A stretch of DNA of 64,000 bases from Fomitopsis serialis (Eukaryota; Basidiomycota; Agaricomycetes; Polyporales; Fomitopsidaceae): positions 1 to 64,000 of the forward strand of contig NW_025955110.1 of NCBI RefSeq assembly GCF_022376445.1. Direction: 5' to 3'. The position numbers and the translations under genes are program-made. Under the pieces are notes generated by a model. That model saw only the letters and a list, made by a program, of their open reading frames with translations, was not told where the DNA came from and made no database searches. Shown here one piece after another: positions 10,733 through 22,127 of this stretch; the stretch's first letter is position 1, and the number at the start of each line of letters is the position of its first letter.

Positions 10733-13700
10733 ATGGCCAGCGTGTCGACATCAGGCAGGAAGACCCAGAAGCAGCCTCGCAAGAAGGCCCCCTTCCACCG
10801 TGCCGCTCCCGGCCAGAACGTCGTCTTCCTCGACAACGGCGTCGTCACCCATCCGGGCCGTTCCCCTCTCCCGCGACATCTCCCCGCGCAAGTAGTCACG
10901 TCCGACATGGTCACAGAGACCGTTGTACCCAACGCTGGGGCCCACGCCGTCGGTCGAAGGGAGCAGCTTCGCGGTCTCTCGCTCCCTACGACGTCTCACT
11001 TCTCGACATTCGCTATGGCTTCGCCCTTCGTTCAGAGCTCGCCTCTACCCTCCTCGACGCCGTCGCGAGCCGAGACTCCCGAGGGGCGCATACAGTCAGG
11101 TGCCGAGACGTCCCCCGCAAATTCCGAGCCGATGGAGCTATGCTGGCACATCGAAGACGAGGCGGAGGTCGCGCTGGGGTATGAGAGGTTGAAGGTTAGC
11201 AGAGCCGTGAAGTCGGAAGGTGTGTGTAGAGCGGTGTTTTCCCCTCGATTGCCTGACCATTAAACCAGAGCCACGAGATACCGTCAAGTTCACCACTTGC
11301 GTAGAACAGCGTGAGGGGCCGCCACCTACTGCCGATACTGCCCAATCCCACGAAACTCGTGACGTCCCTGCCACCGCGACGACCGCTGGGAGGACAACAA
11401 GCCGCATTCTGGAACCCGTCAAGGATGTCTACTCCCTTCGCGGACGCCCAATGAGGCAAGCTGCAGTCAACGCTCTGCGTAGCATCACCGACGCGCAGCC
11501 CGCACCACGCACTCGTCGCACGCGCAAGACCGAGCCTCCAGCAGACGAAAACGCGCCGGCCGCCAACAAGTCAGGCACTCGCATACCTCCGTCGCCCAAT
11601 GTTAGAGCGGAGGGGGACGACATGCTCGTGGACGACAATCTGGTCAAGCCTCCCTCGGCGACCGGTAAACCTCTGAAGCGCAAGCGCGGGTCACGCAGGC
11701 TCGGACGTGCGGAGTCGCGCGTGAGCGAGGAGGCCACGGAACCCGGCGAAGCCGTCGAGGTGTGCGCTGCCGAGCGTTCCCCTGTCCCCGGAGTCGCGCA
11801 TACATCCAGTGGTGACGCGACCGCGAGTCCGCAGACCTCGCCCACTACGCAGACACAGGCGAAGCGGACGCGCTCGGTGCGCAAGCGGACGAAGTCCAAA
11901 GCTGCTAAGAAACGCGAAGTGCAGAGACCGCCGACGCCGGAGTCGGAAGATGAGCCAGACTTACCTGTAGGCGCGACGCCGGGTGACTTCAACGGTGACG
12001 ATGAAGGTCGTAAGCGTCCACGGTTGGAGGACGCTAGCGAGACGGAGGAAACGGCAGGTCCGGCCTCGGTCGTTGAGTCAGCGCGGGAGGAAGTGGACGT
12101 GAAGATGGTGGAGGAGCCGGCTCGCGGTGGCGTGGAGGGCAATGAAGAAACTGCTGATGTTGATGAAGCGAGCGGGTGCCCTCGACCGGAGGACGCTCAA
12201 GAAGATCGCGCGGATCCTGAGGTGGATGTAGAAATGGAGCAGCCAGCACGAGGCGACCCTCAGGAAAAGCCCGGGTGTCCAGATGTAGACCCCACGAGCG
12301 AACGCCCTTGGCCGAGAGACGACGAGGAATGGTGTCAGCGTCCCCGGCAAGAGTGCGCCGGCGAAGATCTCAGGGAGCCTCGGAGTCTCCAGGAACGGTC
12401 GACGAAAGATCGAATGCATGTCGAGCGGGATGATACGCCGGTTGGAGTCGATGACGCTGGCGACGGGGGGCGCAAGTTCCGTCTTTCGGAAGGCGACAGC
12501 GAGGAGCCCAACTTTGGAACCACTGAGGGTACGGGCGGCGTTGAGGTATCTTCTGGACCTATTCAAAATGAAGACCTCGATATCAACACCCTACTTGATG
12601 CTACCGACGCGCTTGCGACGATCTCTTCGTCTCCAAGTATGGGTAATGGCGGCGTCGACATCGCAGAAGCACCACTTACAGTGCCGGTCTCGGCGGAACA
12701 ACCGCAGCCGTACATCGAATCTGTCAGAGACGTGATCGAGCTCGAAATGGACGCAGCCGTCGAAGCAATGCTCGCCGGCGGGTCGCTCACCGAAGAACAG
12801 CTGGCTGCTTTGGACGCACACATGCTCGACGCTGGGACCACTTGGGGAACCTCTGTCGTCGACGAAATGTTTCCTCTCGACACGGATGCGCATATACCTG
12901 GCTTGGCACTACCGGACTGGATCATGGATGGCCTCATGCCTGACTCGAAGGCGTATATGCTCGGTTTGGAAGACTACTTGTCGACTTCGCAGGCGCATAC
13001 ATCAACCCCCGCGGACCCGTCTGAGTTGATGCCTGCTATGGGACTGGACGTGCTAGGTCTGGATGCGCACCTACTGCCTCTCGCTGAACTCGAGGCGCTC
13101 GTACCGGGCTTAGACGACGGTACACTGGGACTCGATCTGGACTTGGCGGCTCTCGCGACGCACTCTGACGTTACTGGGGTCGATCTTTCTACTGGTACCG
13201 ACAGCAACGTGGGCGTACGTGTGGATGAGGGTGGTGGAGGCGGAAGGCCGCAGCTACGCCTCGTTCCCGTTGATCCTGCTGCATTCCATGCACAGAGGAC
13301 TGGGGTGTTACCTCAGTGGGTTCTTACTTCTGGGACCTCGTACCAGGATGTACTTCGTCGGGATCCTGTAATGCCTGGTTTTGACAGTTCTGTTCCTGGT
13401 CGCGCGATCACGCCTATTCAGCGTGTGCAAGGGTCGGGCACGCGAGCACACGACTTGTCACTGCAACGGGATGTGTGCGTGGAGGATCAGCTCCCTGTCG
13501 ACAATCTGGGGCCTTCTTCGTTCGTATCGCCAGGTAGTCCCGCGCATATGTCAAATGGCCCGTCGCCTACGCTCGGTGTTCAGCCCTTGCCTGCGCCACA
13601 AGGACATCATCATTCGGACGCTCTGCCGGCAAACTCGCTGTCGAGCGGATCTGCGACGATGGCCACTGCCGAAAATCCTCGTCAACGACTATTTGGTACT

Positions 13701-15074
13701 CTGTTTGCCTCGAATACGTCTACGGATTTTCTCGTACCTCAGGCTACTGAGAGCGATGTCTCTGCGTCGTGCCCACCTCCCCCGCAAGCGCTTGGACCGC
13801 GCCTGCAGCCGATCCCACTGCCATCCCCGGAGGCCGTTACCTCGCCTACTGTACGTTCATCAATTGGTTCGGATACTACTCAGCAAGCAGAGTCTGCCAC
13901 GGCTTCAGGTGCAATCTCGACCGACCCGTCGACAGAAGGTCCCTCTTTCGGCGGGGCAGCGTGGTCGGCTATGTTCCATCACTTAAAGCAGACGAAGCAG
14001 ACGGTGCCTATTCGAAGGCGAATTGGAGTGTTGCGGAGGTACGAGGAGGGACGTGAGTGGATATGGGATGACGGGAGTGTTGTGAAGGGAACGGGTGAAG
14101 CAGGTATAGAAGATATGATGGGGGAATGGGAAGAGATCCAGCAAGAGGCTTATGGCGAGGGGGAAACGCAAGGCATCAGCGGGAGGCCGGACTGTTCCGA
14201 CAGAGAGGAGCATACAGGCGGGGAGCGGTCTATGCAACCTGAAATCATTGTGATCGACGACGACGACGAAGAAGAAACGCATTCAAGTGAGTCTGATTCA
14301 CGAACGCAGAGTTGAATCAGTCGTATGCTGACAGACACACAGCCTATTCAGGACCACTTCATAAGTGTCCGCTGTGTCCGCGCACCTTCAAACTCCCAAA
14401 CGGCCTCGCGCTTCACCTGAAGTGGCATTGGGGTCAGACTTCATTGGATTGGAAACGAGGTGCGTGTGCGATTTCGACGACGTCAATGTCTTTACTCATA
14501 ATTCGTTGCAGGGATCGGCAAGCACGGGCGGATTATAGAACGAGCAAATGAGGCAAAGGAAGCTGCTGAAGCTCGTGCCAAGGAGATCACAGAGGCTCAA
14601 GCCGCCAGTTCATCACCAACCCTGAAGCCAGCCTCTGAAGGCACGGCTAGGCAAGACTCAGATGACATGTTCATCTCTTCAGCAACAGGACCTGTGCCTC
14701 GTCCAATAACGGCCCCTGCAGGTCCAGGTGGTTTCTGTATGCCCTTCATGCCAACGGCGACCTCCGAAGACCCCTTCAACTTCTTTCCATCGCGCCCGTC
14801 TATCGAGAGTCGGAACGATGCGCCACGACCTTCACCCACGCTGCTCCCTCCCGTCCGCGCTGGTGCCTTCGATATCGGGGTTGGGAGTTCGCGCGGAACA
14901 TCCGACCCATTGTCCACGCCAGAACTAAGTCCGGGCCCGTCGAGGTCCAGCGATGGAGATAGCATGGAGTGCAATCGCAACCGGGAGTCGTCCTGGAGCG
15001 ATGACTTGTTCGGGCCGGATGAGGAAGAAATGCAGGTACGCTCGACTACACTTCATGGAACACGGGAAGCTTAG
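10733..15074 (+). CDS. Long low-complexity protein with one C2H2 zinc finger
   Basis: Four exons: 10733-11219, 11269-14286, 14343-14459 and 14512-15074. Introns are 49, 56 and 52 nt with clean GT...AG ends and restore one frame of about 1,390 codons. The first 900 or so residues are low complexity: basic clusters that resemble nuclear-localisation signals (KRTRSVRKRTKSKAAKKR), long acidic Glu/Asp runs and Ser/Pro/Thr stretches. Near the end of exon 2 there is a compact segment (VPIRRRIGVLRRYEEGREWI) and an acidic run 'VIDDDDEEE'. Exon 3 encodes one classical finger, CPLC-x12-H-x3-H, in 'KCPLCPRTFKLPNGLALHLK'. A charged helix rich in EA/KA follows in exon 4. I infer a nuclear, possibly DNA-binding or scaffolding protein; a single finger rarely gives specific DNA binding alone. 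An in-frame ATG at 10619 is an alternative start, and a donor at 15034 could extend the 3' end. Confidence 0.75.
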
Positions 15075-15592
15075 TGTACATCTTGGTGCACAGCGCGACA
15101 GCCCTGTAGGCCTTGGGTCGCAGCTCGGAAGAAATATAGGGACCAACGATGACCACGACCGTGAAGAAACATATCGGGAGCACAAGGGTAGTGGTCTCGA
15201 GTCAGGACTATCCCCTCTGGCCAACTTCGCTACTTTGCAGTTGTTACCATAGCCATCAGAATAGTATACACCGTTGTTGCACTGTCACCCTACTGTCTCG
15301 TTTTGGTAGCCATCGGATTTGTCATGTTTTCCGCATACTGTCACCTAATGCCATGGTTTGACTCGTTCCCTTGTCTCGTGCGAGCCTATAATGAGGTCGC
15401 GCCCCTGATCGGCTTCCTGTTTTGAGGTAGGTTTGTTGAACATGCTCGATTGTTCTTTGTCCTTCAAGGTGCAGAGCGCGACACGATGTCGTCGTGGTGA
15501 TGGTTGCATTCAGAGGGTAGATTTATACGCCGACCACTTGGGCGATATCCGCTTCACAAACCGACAGAGTCAACCGGGTGGTTGAAACGTGT
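15075..15592. other. Intergenic, no supported gene
   Basis: Lies between the 3' ends of the C2H2 gene (plus) and the DUF6533 pseudogene (minus). Only short frames without recognisable motifs are present. Confidence 0.45.
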
Positions 15593-16090
15593 TCAACAGA
15601 TATACTCACTTGTGCTACACACTTCGAGGGCCCTGCCGTCATTGTTCTGAGAGAGCTCCATAGCGCCTACCCACCCAGATTCTTCTGTGAAAACGAGCGA
15701 CTCAACCGTGCTGAGTACTGCTGTACTTGGTTGACTGTGGATATGGATCGCCGAATGTAGGTCAAGCATCAGTCGGGACAGGAATATGGAAGTCAGTCTG
15801 GGAGTGTAAGGGTGAGTGTTGGCTGTACCTTGCTATGCACGCGGCGTGGAAGACTCACATAACTGTCAGAGTTGAGATGGCGTCGATGAACTGGGAAGGG
15901 ATAGAAAACTGTCGTAAGATAGGACCGCGGGACTTTGTTTGGTGGTCCACTCACTTCAAGCTGAGCTATGGCAATGCATATTCCGACGATATTTAGGAGA
16001 AAGAGAAAGCTGGAAATCAATGATTACACGATGGAACCGATGAGGTTGGATGCGGCGGAGTGATCGTACCCAAAGTATATGGCGGCTGGT
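15593..16090 (-). pseudogene. DUF6533 family, 5'-truncated
   Basis: The minus strand encodes the C-terminal part of a DUF6533-type membrane protein in four pieces: an 'IYFG' end at about 16086-16070, 'FLFLLNIVGICIAIAQLE' at 16009-15955, 'FIDAISTLTV' at 15890-15859, and a last exon 15797-15593 beginning 'LTSIFLSRLMLDLHS', which is the usual last helix of the family. Introns are canonical and short. Upstream, where the N-terminal exons should be, there is instead a 23-24 bp tandem repeat (16183-16348) and then sequence unrelated to the family. The gene is therefore missing roughly its first two thirds and is most likely a pseudogene or the relic of a rearrangement. It is on the opposite strand to the intact DUF6533 gene at 4-5.8 kb and clearly diverged from it. 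Confidence 0.7.
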
Positions 16091-16182
16091 AGCGAACTAG
16101 CTATAAGCCCCCTGCTTGAGCTGGTGTATATGACACGTACTGTCAGTCACGTATGGCGTACCGTTTGACGCTTTATTATCCC

Positions 16183-16348
16183 AGATCTAATCTTTGTAAC
16201 ACTCTAGATCTAATCTTTGTAACACTCTATATCTAAAACTTTCGTGCATCGTATATATAAAACTATCGACACTCGTATATCTAAAACTGTCGACACTCGT
16301 ATATCTAAAACTTTCGTGGCTCGTATATCTAAAACTTTCGCATTGCCA
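16183..16348. repeat. Tandem repeat, 23-24 bp unit, about 7 copies
   Basis: Two copies of a 23 bp unit (agatctaatctttgtaac plus actct) at 16183-16228 are followed by five related 24 bp units starting at 16229, 16253, 16277, 16301 and 16325, each built on atatctaaaactttcg with small differences. A partial copy follows. The array sits where the 5' exons of the DUF6533 pseudogene should be, so it may mark the breakpoint. Confidence 0.9.
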
Positions 16349-16872
16349 ACATATCTAACAAGTCTTTGGCGCCCACCATCGTACTTATGATACTCGCTCA
16401 CAACAATATATTGTTCTCGCGCGACACGCTCAACGCGACCGACGACGCGTGATGAGCGTTGTGCGTCACGAGCCCGCGTCGGCGGTGTGCGCTCCGAGCG
16501 CTGCTCTCGACCGCCACCACCTCGTCCTGACCTCGTCTGTGACCGCGATTCGGGCAGCCACACCGACCGCCCGACTGCACTAGGGCATGCGGCGACCCTG
16601 CGAGCAGACAAGACCTCCTCCTCCTTCCCCGCCTGGTCGACAAGCTCCACCCGGGAGCACTTCACTCGACTCTCGCATGAAAAGGGATATTGATTTATCG
16701 TAGGGATAGTGACAAGCCCCTAAGGCTGCTTGTACCATCGTTGGCAATCACAAATGAGGGAGCATTAAAATGGAAGAAGTACAAGTAAAATTGGAGCTGA
16801 AGTATGGTTCAGTGTCTGGTAATTCAGCAGGAAAGCGAAACACTCAACAAGATTTGGAAATCAGGGAGAGGA
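16349..16872. other. Intergenic, no supported gene
   Basis: Between the 24 bp repeat array and the 3' end of the BTB gene. A 151-codon minus-strand frame runs from 16665 through the repeats to 16210, but it has no family resemblance and its end is just the translated repeat. I do not support a gene here. Confidence 0.45.
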
Positions 16873-17873
16873 CTAGTGATAGAAGATGTCCCGATAGTCG
16901 TGCCTAATGCGCTCTGCGACAGACTGGATGATCTGCTCCTCCTTGTTCCACTTTGGGTTATACTTCATCGCCTGCACAACCTGACGATGGCACGAAAAGC
17001 ACAATCCCATCTCTTGCGACCAGTCAGTGATTGACTCGAGAAGGACCTGGTCTGAAATCGGGTTGTCGGGATGCACGAGCTTGGGGCCAAGTGCCTGATG
17101 CCATGTCGCCACCCATCTGGCACTGCATCGAGCCGCACTGGCCTCACAAACTATACCTTGAACATAGGTCGGAGGGTCCCAGGCGAGGTGCTTGCGGTGG
17201 CGATCAATGCGGCGCCAGAGCATGTTCACCTGATTTGAGATGTTGGCATCCTTGAATAAGTGGAAATGAGGTGTGTCCCACTCGACTGGCCCAAGCAGTA
17301 GGACAGCACGCAGGCCAGGAACAAGCCACTCGTCAACCCCGTACGAGAGGCAACATGCAACCTTCGCGATCGCACTCCAATCGTGGTTGCCAGTGAGAGG
17401 GAGGGCATCAAGCTTCTCCACCGCATAGCTCCGTGCTCTCGTGATGTCCCACATTGTTGCCAATTTAAGGATCCCGACGAGCTCTGGCACAGAGGGGGTG
17501 AACAGGGTTGCCCGCTCTCCCAACTGACTGAGTCGCCCAAAGTTCAGCAGCATAATGAGAAGATCGCACTGCACGACTCACAGTACTGGACCGATCATCC
17601 ACTCAAGAAGGGCTTCAAATGCAAACGTGTCGACATGCGAGAGATACAGCGGGCTCGTCTCCGAGGTCCCTTCGGACCAGTTATCACCAGGAGGTATGTG
17701 ATACATGTCGTTGAAGACAGACGAAAGATTGGCGAACAGGCCGCGATAAAGCCGGTACAGGGTCGTACCAACCTACAATGGGTTATCAATGAATGCAGGA
17801 CAGTATATGTAAGTATGCTCACACCAATCACTGTGTTTCCATCTTGTAACCAGTATCGCGACGATCGTGTCAT
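16873..17873 (-). CDS. BTB/POZ domain protein (basidiomycete type)
   Basis: Three exons, 17873-17823, 17772-17582 and 17527-16873, give 298 residues. The BTB start 'RYWLQDGNTVIGVGTTLYRL' is assembled across the first intron, followed by 'LFANLSSVFNDMYHI', the typical BTB helix pair. The middle has 'ELVGILKLATMWDITRARSY', which in this mushroom family follows the BTB fold, and the C-terminal half is helical with a CFSCHRQ segment near the end. BTB domains mediate dimerisation and often link substrates to Cullin-3 ligases; this expanded basidiomycete group has no assigned role and would be cytosolic or nuclear. The start at 17873 is chosen because it directly precedes the domain, but a minus-strand frame from 18136 ends across it and could contribute an upstream exon. 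The frame is intact and introns are canonical (50 and 54 nt). Confidence 0.82.
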
Positions 17874-18479
17874 CGCCCGAACTGCACCACTGATGAGCCT
17901 GGCTCCCTAAGTCGCTCAATCGTAACCATCAACTCAACCCAGTCAGCAACAGCAGCACTCACATCGGGATTGGCAGGTATCATAGCATTAGACCCTGTGC
18001 CATGACCTGCTAGCGACGATCCTCCCAACCCCTCGCCGACCTGCTGAGTCGCTCCAGCCTGACGCCCACCATAGGGGATCAGCACTCCAGAACCCCATTG
18101 GGCATGCTCAAATGGTGTCTGCGAAGTCATGCAGAGTGCAGCAGCAGTGAGGACAGCAGACGAGAGCAGCGGTGAGGGCAAAGAAGTGAGAGCAAGTAAG
18201 CGAGCCTCGCTGCGCGGAGCGAAGGCAGCAGCCGAGATTCCTGCCACACCGCACGAGCCACACCCAGCCATTGACTCTGGCTACTGCAGCAGGGCTGATA
18301 CTGCAGTAAACGACATAACCTACATACATAGTATACCTACCTAAGCTCACTACATCTATCGGCTTCGCACTCCCTGCCTACCCGCGCACCACTTGCGCAC
18401 CCTCTTCAAACTCGTACTCCCGCCACTCGTACTCCCCCACTCGTCCCCGCCACTCGTACTCCCCCTTACTCGCATTCTC
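17874..18479. other. Intergenic with short CACTCGTACTC repeats
   Basis: Contains the presumed promoter of the BTB gene and, at 18411-18478, several imperfect copies of cactcgtactccc in a row. These repeats directly follow the broken end of the CYP51 fragment and may mark its breakpoint. No gene is supported. Confidence 0.55.
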
Positions 18480-18930
18480 TCACCTCCTTGCCTGCACCCC
18501 CTCCCACTCGAAGGGAAGGCATGGGCTGTCCGTGCCCTTGCTGACCAGCCCGAAGCCAAAATCGACCCTCGAGCTCTCATCGTACTCCTGCACCGCAAAG
18601 CCAGCCGCGCTGAACCACCGGCTGGGATCCCGCACGTTCGCGTCCTTCCAGATGAGCGCGTCGAGCTGGCTGAGTGCAGGTGACGCGAGGGCGGTGTGGC
18701 TCTTGGGAACAACGTACACGTTGTCCTCCAGCAGTGCGGCGAGCGAAGGAGGCGCGGGCAGGCCGCTCCGCGCGTAACGCCTGATGCTGCGGATGGGCGA
18801 GTGCATGCGGAGCGGTTCCTGGAGGGTGGCATTGAGAATAGGCAGCGACCTCATGTCCTCGTATGCCATCTCGCGGAAGCTGCCTCCTGGGAGCCCGAGG
18901 TGCTCGACCTGTTCCTGATGCAGCTGCTCG
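18480..18930 (-). pseudogene. ERG11: Lanosterol 14-alpha-demethylase (CYP51) fragment
   Basis: The minus-strand frame reads a clear middle-to-late segment of CYP51, the endoplasmic-reticulum cytochrome P450 that removes the 14-alpha methyl group of lanosterol in ergosterol synthesis. Recognisable pieces are 'LGLPGGSFREMAYEDMRSLP', the K-helix ExxR in 'EPLRMHSPI', 'DNVYVVPKSH', 'DPSRW' and 'FGLVSKGTDSPCLPF'. Immediately after that phenylalanine, where the haem loop with the invariant cysteine should follow, the sequence turns into unrelated codons and stops at 18480. The N-terminal half is also absent: upstream sequence merges into the end of the PUF gene. The fragment cannot encode a working P450 and must be a duplicated or translocated piece; the functional gene should be elsewhere. 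Confidence 0.8.
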
Positions 18931-18942
18931 CTGAGGGGCTGG

Positions 18943-21696
18943 TCAGAAAGAACGGTGGAACAAGCGATGCGAGACGTACGCAATGGCAGGGTGGTTGGCA
19001 AGGCGCAGGAGGATCCCAACTCCCTCTATGAGACAATGGTAAGCCTGGGTGGCGATAACCTTCAACTCAATCAGTACCCTCTTGGAGGCCTCTACGTAGC
19101 TCGGGCGCTGGGTGGGGTCGACGAAGGGGCTCGTCAAGATCTTGTGGACAACGGCGGCACCATTAGCCTGATCGCCCAGCACGTCGGTAAGGACGTGATC
19201 GCCCGGCGACGAGAAGAGGGCCTCGACGATCTGCGTAGACGCCTCGGGCTCGACCTTCTGGTTGACGATCCTGAGCACTGTGAGCGATGCGAGCTTGTGG
19301 GTACGCAGGTGCGAGAGGTGCGGCGTGAATCGAGGCGCAAGCAAGTTGTACCTAGACGGGAAGTTCGACGTGTCCAGCAGCCACGCCAGAAGCAGCGCGC
19401 CGATCGGGTTCGTCGCCAACGGGATCGAGTTAAGGATGATCGCAGTAGCGATGCGGCGCTGCTGGCTAACCGTAATGTTGCTGCTCTCGAGGCAGGCACG
19501 CATACTACGAGCTCCGAAGCGGCCTTGAGCGATCTCCCAGAGACGGTCGGCCATCGCGTCGAACAAGAAATCGGTGGCGGGTGCGCCGAAGCGCAGGCAG
19601 CATCTACCCGGCTATCAGTATGCATCCCCATACACGCGTACTCTCACACTTACTGCACGACGTAGTTACCGAACTGGTCCAACAAGAGCGGCGGGACGTA
19701 GGGCCTCAAGTTCTGCGTGACGAGCCACTTCGTCTGGAGTCTGCACGCACTCGATGATCTTCTGCGCGGCCCAGGTGCCGCTCTTGTGGATTCCGATCAT
19801 GGCGAGGTGCGGGCTGAGGCGCTCGAGCATGGCAAGGCGAGGCGTTGGAGAGCACTTCTCGAAAAGCTTTTGCACGACCTAGAGACACCTGTCAGAACCG
19901 ATTACGGACGTCCGAAGCGGGAGACATACCGTGTTACCAAGCCAGCCGGACGCGAGGTCAACGATCTCCCCGTCGAGGAAGTCGGCCGCGGTATTGTTGA
20001 TTTCTTCGGTAGAGATAGTGCTCGTGCCGAGCCTCTTGCGGAGCTCACGCAGCTTCAACGCATCGCACCGTCTGTTGTGAGGCCTCTCAGACACCAGCGG
20101 GATCGTCGTGTAGTACATCATCGGAGGGCGGAACTCTGCTAGTACGTCAGTGCTGGATCACTAAGCCAATCCCAGTTAACTCACCTGCAAGGGCCTGAAT
20201 GTCAGCCTCAGCGTCGGGACTTCCACCACTGAGCTCCTTCATGACCAGCTGCTGCTCCGTAACCGCCGTTGTCCAGCCCGCAGGCTTGCCAGCCGAGTCG
20301 AGCATGCCCGCATGCGCCCCAGAGGCAATCATGCTCAACAACAGGTTGGACCGGTAGTTGTCCACCGCGCCGCTGAGGACCTGCTGGTCGACGGGGATAG
20401 TGGTCGCGCCCTTGATGTTGCGCAGCGCGTCGATGGTCGCGCCGACGCTCAGGTCGCCAACACCCTGGACGTTGAGGCCGTTACCCTCGTCTTGTCCGCC
20501 GGTGCCCTCTGAACCGTTCTTGACGGGCACCTTGGCGAAGCCGATGCGGATGGCGCCGACGTCGCTGCCCAGGACGTCGCGGCCGCTGAGAGCCTTGCGA
20601 GCGCGAACTGCATCGTCAAGGCACTCGAAGTTGGCTGGGGCACCAACATCAGCCTCCCGAACATCCTCATGTACACAGACAAAAACTTACTAGAGCCACA
20701 GTTCTTGTGCGTGAGAACCCTCGCAGACTCGATGGGGCCGTGCGGGCTGAATACGCTAAGAATGGTCGCAGGCGTAGTCGTCGATGGAATCGACCCAATC
20801 CAGAGCGCTCTCGTTGGGGTAGACTGCAGCTGCGCATCCATGCCCGCCAGTCCGACGTTGTTACCCGTCGCCTTACCGAGCCTGCTACCAGGCGAGGTCG
20901 CCGACGGGCTGTTCATGTTCGTGCCCTTCGTGGGAGCGACCGGCGCGCTATCAGCCTTTCCGAAGCCAATGCGGACGGTCTGCCCGTTCGGCATGCCAAT
21001 GTCTCCGCCCAGGCGGTTCAAGATGTCCTCCTTAGCGCGGATCGTGTCCGCCTGGTCGACAAAGTTCACGAAGCCGCATTCCTATTGTGTTAATGTTAGC
21101 GCGGTGGGAATGGGAAATCAATGTACAGGACACGGACCTTCTCAGGCAGCAACCTGAGCGACTCGATGGCACCGTACGGGGCGAACACGTTGATGAGCTG
21201 TTCGCTGGTGGCGGAGCTATCGAGGTTCCCGATCCAGAGGGAGCGGGTCGGCGTTTGCATCTGGGAAGACCCCTCCGACTTCGGTGACGTAGCGCGTTTC
21301 TGGTTCGTCAGCGGAGCGGCGAGGTACGAGTTGCTTCTGGAGAGTTCGCCATTGAAGAAATGGACTGAAGGGGAACCACCACCTCGGGCATTAGCCTTGC
21401 CAGCACGAGGGATACCGCCCACGCTCGTCTGGATGGGCGTATCGTTGTACGCCTGAGCTTCAGCCGCAGCCTGGCGGCGGGCCTGCAGTGCTCGCGTCGT
21501 GTCGTCGAGGTTTCCAACCGAGATAGCGCGGGGACGTGAGCCAAGACCGGCGGAGAGGTGGTCGCTCTGCTTGAAGCCCTTCGCCATGTACGCAGCCGAG
21601 AGATAGTCGCTCTCCGTGTCCTGGTAGGCGTTGAGACTCTGCCTGCCATACATACGCTCATCGTAGAGCTCCTCTTCTTCCTCTGCACTGGGAGTG
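18943..21696 (-). pseudogene. PUF/RRM RNA-binding protein, 3' portion (split by LTR element)
   Basis: This is the larger part of a Jsn1/Puf2-like gene. After the LTR insertion the frame resumes with 'EEEEELYDERMYGRQSLNAY'. Then come RRM1 (RNP2 'LWIGNL', RNP1 'CGFVNFVD', split by an intron at 21137-21082), RRM2 (RNP2 'LWIGSI', with 'CGSTNFE' at RNP1 across the 20690-20635 intron), a linker, and Pumilio repeats: 'AAQKIIECVQ', 'LLLDQFGNYVVQ', 'GARSMRACLESS', 'LTDVLGDQANGAAVVHK'. Exons: to 21138, 21081-20691, 20634-20185, 20135-19930, 19878-19654, 19603-18943. PUF proteins bind mRNA 3' UTRs in the cytoplasm and control decay and translation. The last repeat runs into unrelated sequence and the CYP51 fragment near 18990, so the C-terminus is lost. 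With the 5' part stranded 7 kb away and a stop in it, the gene is inactive. Confidence 0.82.
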
Positions 21697-21899
21697 TGTG
21701 GCGTCCCTTAATCCTCGGGCCCGGTATGCGCTGTACCCAGTCTCTATTCAGAGGGACTGTCTACACGTAGCATACATGGGGCGATGAGGATGGTAAAGGA
21801 CTGAGGTCTCGCAGGTGCGCTGGCACGCCATACGAGCCCTCGAACAAACAAGAACAAGCATACGAGATTAGATATACCGTAACGGGAATATCCGTTACA
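21697..21899 (-). repeat. 3' LTR of the PUF-inserted element
   Basis: 203 bp, TG...CA on both strands as usual for LTRs. It appears identical to the copy at 28452-28654. A polypurine tract lies immediately inside it, which fixes it as the 3' LTR for a minus-strand element. Confidence 0.93.
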
Positions 21900-21908
21900 C
21901 CCTCCCCC
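21900..21908 (-). promoter_or_regulatory. Candidate polypurine tract
   Basis: On the minus strand this reads gggggaggg and directly adjoins the left LTR. In LTR elements such a purine run primes plus-strand DNA synthesis. Confidence 0.65.
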
Positions 21909-22127
21909 ACTGGACACGACCACGGGTCCCAGAGATAACCAGAGAAATGAAAAGAAAGAAGGGATTGTACACGCGACAACACAACGGTGGTAGTGATTGG
22001 CAATACAAGGGTGGTGCCATACTGTAGACAACGACAAACTACTTCGTGTCAGTGAGCAGCATGGCCATCCACTCTCGTCATACATAACTCGATGGAGTTA
22101 TGCAGCCTGCAATAGTGATGGCGACAG

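Noticed and set aside
12078..12566. Minus-strand frames under the long C2H2 gene
   Set aside because: Shadows of a GC-rich coding exon on the other strand; no domain or splice support.
16210..16665. 151-codon minus-strand ORF
   Set aside because: The last third is the translated 24 bp repeat and the rest is Arg/Ser low complexity without a family.
17890..18271. 134-codon minus-strand ORF just upstream of the BTB gene
   Set aside because: Could contribute an upstream exon, but no donor-acceptor pair gives the right phase into the BTB start; kept out of the model.
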